This document shows positions 7,663 through 12,591 of a stretch of 12,591 nucleotides of DNA, piece after piece. Under the pieces are notes generated by a model. That model was not told the DNA's origin. It saw nothing but the letters and a program-made list of their open reading frames with translations, and searched no databases. The stretch's first letter is position 1. Each line of letters starts with the position of its first letter. The position numbers and the translations under genes are program-made. The DNA is from Acinetobacter sp. UBA6641 (GTDB lineage Bacteria; Pseudomonadota; Gammaproteobacteria; Pseudomonadales; Moraxellaceae), in NCBI GenBank assembly GCA_002455755.1, contig DKLL01000078.1, positions 6,274 to 18,864 of the forward strand, in the 5' to 3' direction.

Positions 7663-8130
7663 ATGAAGAATTTATATAAAGGCGTTGTGGCGGGGATACT
7701 ATTAGCAACCCTATCTTCATTGAGTTTTGCAGAAAACGATAACGATCCCTTGGTGGGCAAATGGAAAACGATTGATGACCGAACCGGTTACTCTCGTGCC
7801 GATGTAGAAATCAGCAAAAAGCCGGATGGTACCTATGAAGGGATTATCGTTGCGACCCGTAACATTCCTGGTACAGAAAAGATGGTGCTGTGTTCAAACT
7901 GCCCTGGCAACTTAAAAAATAAACCGTTTATTGGCTTGCCTTTTATTTGGGGATTTACAAGGAATCCAGATAACCCACGTGAATTTAATCATGGTCGTGT
8001 ACTTGACCCGATTGGGGGCAAAGTCTACAAGGGCAAGGCACGCCTCAGTGCCAGTGGCAAGCACTTAAACCTGCGCGGTTATGTAGGCGTATCAGTGATT
8101 GGTCGCAGCGTGACCTGGATTAAATATTGA
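7663..8130 (+). CDS. Exported DUF2147 protein, second of a tandem pair
   Basis: The predicted product has 155 residues. A Sec signal peptide (K2 and K6, hydrophobic core to about 20, cleavage after SFA at 23) is followed by a DUF2147 domain parallel to that of the upstream gene: LVGKWKTIDDRTGY, a Cys-x-x-Cys pair at 77 and 80 (CSNC), GLPFIWGF, VLDP and a terminal WIKY. Only the two paired cysteines occur in the mature chain, so they could form a vicinal disulfide in the periplasm or bind a metal; both are inference. The start is firm: a very strong G-rich ribosome binding site (AAGGGGGA, 7651-7658) lies four bases before the ATG. It has its own promoter candidate and terminator, so it is probably expressed separately from its paralogue. 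The biochemical role of the family is not known to me. Confidence 0.9.
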   Translation: MKNLYKGVVAGILLATLSSLSFAENDNDPLVGKWKTIDDRTGYSRADVEISKKPDGTYEGIIVATRNIPGTEKMVLCSNCPGNLKNKPFIGLPFIWGFTRNPDNPREFNHGRVLDPIGGKVYKGKARLSASGKHLNLRGYVGVSVIGRSVTWIKY

Positions 8131-8149
8131 TCTTACTCATGATTTACCA

Positions 8150-8176
8150 AGGCTCCTGTTAAGGGGCCTGTTTTTT
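8150..8176 (+). terminator. Intrinsic terminator after the second DUF2147 gene
   Basis: AGGCTCC (8150-8156) pairs with GGGGCCT (8163-8169), a 7-bp stem with one T-G wobble and loop TGTTAA, followed by G and six Ts (8171-8176). It isolates the DUF2147 gene from cbpA. A direct repeat TCATGATTT (8137-8145 and 8178-8186) flanks it; the TCATGA core is self-complementary and could extend the stem. Confidence 0.85.
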
Positions 8177-8240
8177 GTCATGATTTGAAACAATAAGGTA
8201 CAGTTCTACACTGTTTCGGATTTATAAAAAGCATAATAAT

Positions 8241-8255
8241 GATTAAAAGATAATC
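8241..8255 (+). repeat. Short inverted repeat upstream of cbpA
   Basis: GATTA (8241-8245) and TAATC (8251-8255) form a small dyad ending 19 bases before the cbpA ATG. It could be an operator half-site pair or chance. I could not find a convincing heat-shock (sigma-32) or sigma-70 promoter in 8177-8274, and cbpA has no clear Shine-Dalgarno sequence. Confidence 0.2.
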
Positions 8256-8274
8256 AATTTCAGCTTCTCATTTT

Positions 8275-9240
8275 ATGCCTAAAAATCATTATGAAGTTCT
8301 TGGCCTTAGCCGCAATGCCACCCAGGATCAAATCAAGAAAGCCTACCGGAAACTGGCCCGAAAATATCATCCTGATGTGAGTAAAGAGAGCGATGCTGAA
8401 GCAAAGATGCAAAGTATTAATGTTGCCTATGACACCTTAAGCAACGAAGAAAAAAAAGCTGAGTATGATTTTCAGCTCGATCATCCTGAGGCTTTTTATC
8501 AATCCGGGGCACAAACAGGAACGGGTGGTTTTGATAATTCCCACTTTTATAGTCAGGGATTTAATCAGCAGCATTCCAATTTTAGCGGTTTTGAAGATCT
8601 GTTTGGACGCTTTGGTTCAGGTTTTGGCGGCAGTAACTATCAGTACCAGAATCAGCAAAGACAGCAACAGCGCAGTTATCAAGGCGAAGATCAACATGCC
8701 AGTATAGAAATTGAGCCTGAAATTGCTTATCACGGTGCAACCCAACAGATTACCTTGCAGATTCCGACTTTAAATGCCTATGGAGAACCTGAAGTTCAGC
8801 GTAAGACCTTGCAGGTCAAAATTCCTAAAGGTATGAAAGAAGGTCAGCATATCCGCCTGAGTGGCCAAGGTCAAACTGGCATCAATGGCGGCAAAAATGG
8901 TGACTTATATATTGAAATTCACTATAAGGATACTGCACGAATCCGGGTAGAAGGTGCCGATATTTATTACAACGTGAATATCGCACCTTGGGAAGCAGCC
9001 TTAGGTCAAAGCATTGAAATATCCACTCCCGAAGGACAAAAAATTCAGGTGAATGTGCCTAAAAATGCCAAAACGGGTCAACAGTTAAGACTCAAGGACA
9101 AGGGAATTCCGAGCAAAGTACCCGGTCATCTGTATCTGGTTTTAAATATCGTGTACCCGACTGCACAAACCGAACATGAACAGCAGGCTTATCAAGCTTT
9201 TTCTGAAGCTTTTGCAACGTTTAAGCCTCGCAATGCTTAA
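8275..9240 (+). CDS. cbpA: CbpA-type DnaJ co-chaperone (J domain plus C-terminal client-binding domains)
   Basis: This is a class B J-domain protein that delivers clients to DnaK and stimulates its ATPase; in E. coli CbpA also binds curved DNA. The protein has 321 residues (about 306 in E. coli). The J domain spans 1-65 with the essential HPD at 32-34. A Gly/Phe-rich region covers about 78-120 and runs into a Gln/Asn-rich stretch at 121-136 (many Q, N, Y and R). Two beta-sheet C-terminal domains follow from about 140 to the end. The cysteine-rich zinc finger of true DnaJ is absent, which separates CbpA from DnaJ. The ATG at 8275 lacks an obvious ribosome binding site, but MPKNHYEVLGL is the normal J-domain start. 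cbpM follows after 10 bases, supporting the CbpA assignment over a generic DnaJ-like protein. Confidence 0.93.
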   Translation: MPKNHYEVLGLSRNATQDQIKKAYRKLARKYHPDVSKESDAEAKMQSINVAYDTLSNEEKKAEYDFQLDHPEAFYQSGAQTGTGGFDNSHFYSQGFNQQHSNFSGFEDLFGRFGSGFGGSNYQYQNQQRQQQRSYQGEDQHASIEIEPEIAYHGATQQITLQIPTLNAYGEPEVQRKTLQVKIPKGMKEGQHIRLSGQGQTGINGGKNGDLYIEIHYKDTARIRVEGADIYYNVNIAPWEAALGQSIEISTPEGQKIQVNVPKNAKTGQQLRLKDKGIPSKVPGHLYLVLNIVYPTAQTEHEQQAYQAFSEAFATFKPRNA

Positions 9241-9250
9241 GGAGAACATC

Positions 9251-9589
9251 ATGACCACTATTCATTATCGTGAAATTATATCTGATGAATTTAATCCTTC
9301 AGATGTCATTGATGAGTATTACAGTTTTGATTTAAAGCATTTTGCCGATGCTTGTGGACAAAGTCCCGAATGGGTTTTACAGCTGCTTGAATACGATATT
9401 TTAGACACGCGTCCAGAAGAGAGAATTCATCAATTTTTTGGTGATGACGTTTCACGTGCACGTCGGGCCTACCGTTTGCAGCGTGACTTCGATGCCAGCT
9501 TCTCTGCGGTGGCAATGATGCTCGATTTAATCGATGAAGTGCAACAATTACGTAAACAGGTCAAACACTTGAATGTAAAAGATGGCTAA
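9251..9589 (+). CDS. cbpM: Chaperone modulator CbpM
   Basis: CbpM proteins bind the J domain of CbpA and block its interaction with DnaK, and in E. coli also its DNA binding. The 112-residue product (101 in E. coli) has the MerR-like fold region at about 25-65, including LKHFADACGQSPEWVLQLLEYDIL. A helical segment follows, ending in the leucine-rich VAMMLDLIDEVQQLRKQV, as in the family. The start is clear: GGAG at 9241-9244, directly after the cbpA stop, is six bases before the ATG at 9251. This 10-base gap implies co-transcription and probably translational coupling with cbpA, which fits inhibitor and target being made together. A longer frame from 9176 inside cbpA is not needed. Confidence 0.9.
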   Translation: MTTIHYREIISDEFNPSDVIDEYYSFDLKHFADACGQSPEWVLQLLEYDILDTRPEERIHQFFGDDVSRARRAYRLQRDFDASFSAVAMMLDLIDEVQQLRKQVKHLNVKDG

Positions 9590-9715
9590 AGCGACTTTTC
9601 TGCCTCCTGACTAGCGTCTATAGCAGGTACGGGTGGTTATTTTGTTCTGAAATTCAATGCTGGAGAATAATCTAGGCTTATGAAAACCAAAGAATGTAAT
9701 AAGAAAGTGAAGAGA

Positions 9716-9937
9716 ATGTTTCCCGAACATCAGGAACTGATCCATAAATTACGGCATGACGACCCTCATTTTGCCAAAATATTTGAGAGCCATCAGGAGC
9801 TAGATAAAGAGATCACTCAGCTTGAACTCAATCCGGTTAATTTGATTAATGAAGATATTGATTCCTTAAAGCGCAAGAAGCTCAAAATGAAAGATGAAAT
9901 TTACAAAATTCTGTCCCAGAATGCTCAAGTCAGCTGA
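9716..9937 (+). CDS. Small DUF465 (YdcH-like) protein
   Basis: This is a 73-residue, charged, helical protein of the DUF465 family, whose E. coli member YdcH has about 74 residues; the function is not established. It begins MFPEHQELIHKLRHDDPHF, contains a short heptad-like helix, then a break near NPVNLINEDI, and a second Lys-rich helix ending in LKMKDEIYKILSQ, a typical DUF465 finish. I chose ATG 9716 because the family usually begins with MFPE. An in-frame ATG at 9680 would add 12 residues (KTKECNKKVKR, strongly basic) and has a GGAG at 9662-9665 at a long spacing, so the longer form cannot be excluded. No signal peptide or membrane segment is visible. It stands alone between cbpM and the convergent corA. 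Confidence 0.85.
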   Translation: MFPEHQELIHKLRHDDPHFAKIFESHQELDKEITQLELNPVNLINEDIDSLKRKKLKMKDEIYKILSQNAQVS

Positions 9938-10022
9938 TCTTTAGACCTGCAAAAAATGACAAAAACCATCTTGAGCTTGGATTGAACTGCTCTGGATTAT
10001 GCACGGCAAAGCAAGTATTGAT

Positions 10023-10058
10023 AAAAACTGACCCTTTATTTTAACTTGGTCAGTTTTT
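10023..10058. terminator. Bidirectional terminator between the DUF465 gene and corA
   Basis: AAAAACTGACC (10023-10033) and GGTCAGTTTTT (10048-10058) form a perfect 11-bp stem with a 14-base loop. The stem is A-rich on the left and T-rich on the right on both strands, as expected of a terminator serving convergent genes. The corA stop codon (10036-10038, read on the minus strand) lies in the loop, and one arm encodes the last few corA codons. Confidence 0.85.
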
Positions 10059-11271
10059 CAACCTCTTTCATGGTTCCTTTGACCGATTGTTTGATTGGTT
10101 CATAATTTAAAAACCAGAACAGGTTTACGTGTTGATCCTGATGCTGCTGGGCCAATAAATCAATGACACTCTTTTCCCCACGGCCTACCAGATGGCGACG
10201 ATAAAAATAATAAACCAGCAGTATCGTCGTGATCAGCATCACAATCAGCATGCTCCAGAACCCGGTTGGAGATTTTAAGCCTGGAATAAACTCAAAGTTC
10301 ATTCCATAAATCCCGGTCAATAAGGTTAAAGGAGCAAATATTGCAGTAATAATGGCCAGAATCCGCATATTCTCATTGGTCTGGTTGGCAATGGCTGAAA
10401 AATGCAAATCGATGGCTGCCTGAATGGAAGTACGCAGACGAACCGTATGTTTTTGAATTCGACCTACATGGCTGACCAGGTCATCCATCCGCACCAGCAT
10501 AATATCTTGCCGTTCAGACTTTTTCTTGCCTTTTAAATGGGGATAATTGTCGACAATTTCATCCCGCAGTTCCTGTAAGGCATCAATCTGTTCTTCACAA
10601 AGATTCTCCACTTGCTGAAAAGACATGCTTTCCTGGAGTAACTGATTCCATTTGGTAAATCTGCGATGCCCCTGGAGTAACTCTTGCTGCCAAAACTCTA
10701 CACGGCGGGTCAGAGGTACACGCAAATCCAAATAACCATCGACAATGCTATTCAGCAAGCGTAAAGCTAAATCTAAAGGCGTAGTGGAAACTTTGCGTGA
10801 CTTGTTTTGATCTTGCACAGCACGGGTGAAATTCATTTCAATCCTTGAAATATAATTCTCAACCGCCCTATTTCCCTGTTCACGCACTGTAATGAGCACT
10901 TGCGGCGTAATGATAAAACTCACCGGTGTTGTGGCTAAACCAAACATCTTTTCATGTTGTTCCAGCGCTTGTGCTCCGGATTTTATATCATCATCAGGTG
11001 TAATCAGTTTACGGAAAATCAGCAGGTCATAATCTTCCATGCTATCGAAACTACAAGGGTGCTCCAGATTTAAAATATCTTTCACATGAAACTCGTTTAA
11101 GATCAGCTGAGTATATTGACAGATTTCTTTTTGCCATTCATCCGCACGATTCACCACATCTTCGCGAGTGCAATCAATCCATACAAAAACTGGTTCAGCT
11201 TGGGCATTTTGGCTTTTTTGTACAAAAATAGGCTGCTCAGTGGGATGTTGGTAGAAATAATAAACCTGCAT
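10036..11271 (-). CDS. corA: CorA-family divalent cation (Mg2+/Co2+) transporter
   Basis: CorA proteins are homopentameric inner-membrane channels for Mg2+ (also Co2+ and Ni2+). The product has 411 residues. A large cytoplasmic N-terminal alpha/beta domain with a long helical stalk (about 1-300) precedes two membrane helices at about 302-322 and 338-358. The signature GMN selectivity motif is intact at 323-325 (GIYGMNFEFIPG), arguing against the zinc transporter ZntB, which varies there. Unlike classical CorA, which ends in a few basic residues after the second helix, this protein continues for about 53 residues (RRHLVGRGEK...TKLK). ATG at 11271 has AGAG about ten bases upstream. It lies downstream of pnp on the same strand, but the pnp terminator and a separate promoter candidate suggest its own transcript. 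I see no long leader of the kind that senses Mg2+; the predicted leader is about 70 bases. Confidence 0.92.
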   Translation of the reverse strand: MQVYYFYQHPTEQPIFVQKSQNAQAEPVFVWIDCTREDVVNRADEWQKEICQYTQLILNEFHVKDILNLEHPCSFDSMEDYDLLIFRKLITPDDDIKSGAQALEQHEKMFGLATTPVSFIITPQVLITVREQGNRAVENYISRIEMNFTRAVQDQNKSRKVSTTPLDLALRLLNSIVDGYLDLRVPLTRRVEFWQQELLQGHRRFTKWNQLLQESMSFQQVENLCEEQIDALQELRDEIVDNYPHLKGKKKSERQDIMLVRMDDLVSHVGRIQKHTVRLRTSIQAAIDLHFSAIANQTNENMRILAIITAIFAPLTLLTGIYGMNFEFIPGLKSPTGFWSMLIVMLITTILLVYYFYRRHLVGRGEKSVIDLLAQQHQDQHVNLFWFLNYEPIKQSVKGTMKEVEKLTKLK

Positions 11272-11350
11272 ATCAACAATTCTCTAGGGTACTTTCTTAT
11301 TGTCTCATTGATGGAAATTTCAATAACTCAATCACGCTATCTGCCATAAA

Positions 11351-11379
11351 ATTATCAGCGGTGCGAAAGCGTTAAACAA
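11351..11379 (-). promoter_or_regulatory. Promoter candidate for corA
   Basis: On the minus strand TTGTTT (11379-11374) and GATAAT (11356-11351) are separated by exactly 17 bases, a fair sigma-70 match. It lies between the pnp terminator and corA, and transcription would start near 11344, giving a leader of about 70 bases. Confidence 0.45.
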
Positions 11380-11429
11380 TAACATACAACTGGATGTGCA
11401 TCTTTTAAATCAAATTTTATGACTGCCCA

Positions 11430-11484
11430 CAAAAAAAGCCCTGAGCCAACCAAAGGAATTCCTTTGGCGCAGCTCAAGGCTTTT
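11430..11484 (-). terminator. Long intrinsic terminator of pnp
   Basis: Read on the minus strand, an outer stem of 13 positions with one mismatch (11484-11472 against 11446-11434) encloses a perfect 18-base palindrome, CCAAAGGAATTCCTTTGG (11450-11467). It ends in a run of seven Ts (11437-11431 read in reverse). This is a strong Rho-independent terminator and should separate pnp from corA. Confidence 0.88.
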
Positions 11485-11495
11485 CATCATTTTGA

Positions 11496-11519
11496 TTCAC
11501 ATGAGCTTAGTCATGTGAA
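11496..11519 (-). repeat. Perfect stem-loop directly after the pnp stop codon
   Basis: TTCACATGA (11496-11504) and TCATGTGAA (11511-11519) form a perfect 9-bp stem with a six-base loop. It lies 10 bases after the pnp stop codon and before the main terminator, with no T run of its own. The pnp mRNA therefore ends in two tandem hairpins. Confidence 0.6.
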
Positions 11520-11529
11520 ATTCAAACAC

Positions 11530-12591
11530 TTATGCTTGTTCAATATCTTTCATGGTTAACTTGATACGACCCCGGTTGTCGAACTCAGCAACTTGTACTT
11601 TAATCTCTTGACCTTCAGTCAATACATCTGCAACGTTGGCAATACGTTCGTTCGAGATTTGAGAGATGTGAAGCAAACCGTCAGTACCCGGAAGGATGTT
11701 GACGAATGCACCGAATTCAACGATACGGATCACTTTACCAGTATAGATTGTACCTGGTTCGATTTCAGCAGTAAGCGCCTGGATTTTTGCAACCGCAGCC
11801 ATCGCAGCAGCTTTAGTTTCACCAAATACGCGAACTGTACCGTTGTCTTCAATGTCGATTGCCGCTTTGGTTTCTTCAGTGATTTGACGAATCGTCGCGC
11901 CACCTTTACCAATCACGTCACGGATCTTGTCAGGGTTGATGCTGATCACCTGGAATGTCGGCGCGTGCATAGAAATTTCAGGACGGGCACGTGAAATCAC
12001 CTGGTTCATTGCATTCAGGATATGCATACGACCTGCATACGCCTGGTTTAATGCAACTTCCATGATCTCTTCAGTGATACCTTCGATCTTGATATCCATT
12101 TGCAGTGCAGTAATACCGTTGGCAGAACCTGCTACTTTAAAGTCCATGTCGCCCAGATGATCTTCGTCACCCAGGATGTCAGAAAGTACTGCGAAACGCT
12201 CTCCTTCTTTGACCAGACCCATTGCAATACCGGCAACTGGTGCTTTAAGCGGAACACCTGCATCCATCAGTGACAATGAAGCGCCACATACAGAAGCCAT
12301 TGAAGATGAACCGTTCGATTCAGTGATGTCAGATACAATACGGATCACGTACGGGAAGCGGTCAGCTGGTGGAAGAACAGCTTGAACACCACGGCGAGCC
12401 AAACGACCGTGACCGATTTCACGACGTTTAGGACCAGATTCACGGCCAGTTTCCCCTACAGAGTAGGCAGGGAAGTTGTAGTGCAACATGAAGTTGTCAG
12501 TTTTGGTACCTGCAAGGGTATCAACCATCAACGCATCACGCGTGTTACCCAGAGTCGTTGTGACCAAAGCCTGAGTTTCACCACGTGTGAA
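11530..12591 (-). CDS. pnp: Polynucleotide phosphorylase, C-terminal half (5' end beyond the window)
   Basis: PNPase is a trimeric 3'-to-5' exoribonuclease that degrades RNA phosphorolytically and works in mRNA decay and sRNA turnover. The last 353 residues are visible; the frame is open to the right edge, starting [15 protein letters not shown], so the annotated 5' end is artificial. In fragment numbering: the second RNase PH domain with the phosphate-binding GSSSM at 94-98 and the metal-ligand aspartates D138 and D144 ([11 protein letters not shown]), then a KH domain with IGKGG at 227-231, then an S1 domain from about 280 ([18 protein letters not shown]). The protein stops just after S1 ([11 protein letters not shown]), without the Ala/Pro/Glu-rich tail found in E. 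coli PNPase. All catalytic residues expected in this half are present. Full family length is about 700. Confidence 0.97.
   Translation of the reverse strand, partial: FTRGETQALVTTTLGNTRDALMVDTLAGTKTDNFMLHYNFPAYSVGETGRESGPKRREIGHGRLARRGVQAVLPPADRFPYVIRIVSDITESNGSSSMASVCGASLSLMDAGVPLKAPVAGIAMGLVKEGERFAVLSDILGDEDHLGDMDFKVAGSANGITALQMDIKIEGITEEIMEVALNQAYAGRMHILNAMNQVISRARPEISMHAPTFQVISINPDKIRDVIGKGGATIRQITEETKAAIDIEDNGTVRVFGETKAAAMAAVAKIQALTAEIEPGTIYTGKVIRIVEFGAFVNILPGTDGLLHISQISNERIANVADVLTEGQEIKVQVAEFDNRGRIKLTMKDIEQA

Noticed and set aside
9176..9250. Longer cbpM starting inside cbpA
   Set aside because: The ATG at 9251 has an ideal GGAG, and the 25 extra residues are out-of-frame cbpA sequence without family similarity.
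1..12591. CRISPR arrays, tRNA or rRNA genes, insertion sequences, toxin-antitoxin or defence genes
   Set aside because: No spaced repeats, tRNA-like folds, transposase or defence motifs were seen; all recognised genes belong to housekeeping, transport, secretion or chaperone families.

Overview
The window looks like a chromosomal core segment of an Acinetobacter species (Moraxellaceae, Gammaproteobacteria). I infer this from recall, not a search: the protein sequences read as Acinetobacter-like, the base composition is moderately AT-rich with very AT-rich intergenic DNA, and the order gspF / priA / Kef-type antiporter / hslO ... corA / pnp fits my memory of Acinetobacter genomes. There are ten well-supported genes, two cut window edges and no mobile element, tRNA, rRNA or CRISPR array.

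Left part (1-6617). gspF, the inner-membrane platform protein of the type II secretion system, lies on the minus strand and diverges from priA (replication restart helicase). priA is followed on the plus strand by a Kef-type cation/proton antiporter and then hslO (redox-switched chaperone Hsp33). Gaps of 59 and about 50 bases, with no strong terminator between them, suggest a priA-antiporter-hslO transcription unit that ends at a clear intrinsic terminator just after hslO.

Middle (6618-8176). Two tandem but separately transcribed paralogues encode small exported DUF2147 proteins that are about half identical. Each has a Sec signal peptide and one conserved Cys-x-x-Cys pair in the mature part. 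They sit in the most AT-rich DNA of the window. A perfect stem-loop follows the first gene, and a promoter candidate and strong ribosome binding site precede the second. A terminator follows the second gene. This is the least understood part of the window.

Right part (8177-12591). cbpA (J-domain co-chaperone) and cbpM (its modulator) are tightly coupled. A small DUF465 (YdcH-like) gene follows and converges on corA (CorA/MIT-family divalent cation transporter, minus strand). The two share a symmetric bidirectional terminator whose loop contains the corA stop codon. Upstream of corA, also on the minus strand, is the 3' half of pnp (polynucleotide phosphorylase), which runs off the right edge. 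pnp ends at a long intrinsic terminator, and corA has its own promoter candidate.

Functionally this is mostly housekeeping with a stress flavour: replication restart, ion homeostasis, oxidative-stress holdase, DnaJ-type co-chaperone and RNA decay. I do not see a clear undescribed multi-gene system. The best candidate for new biology is the DUF2147 pair and its AT-rich control region.
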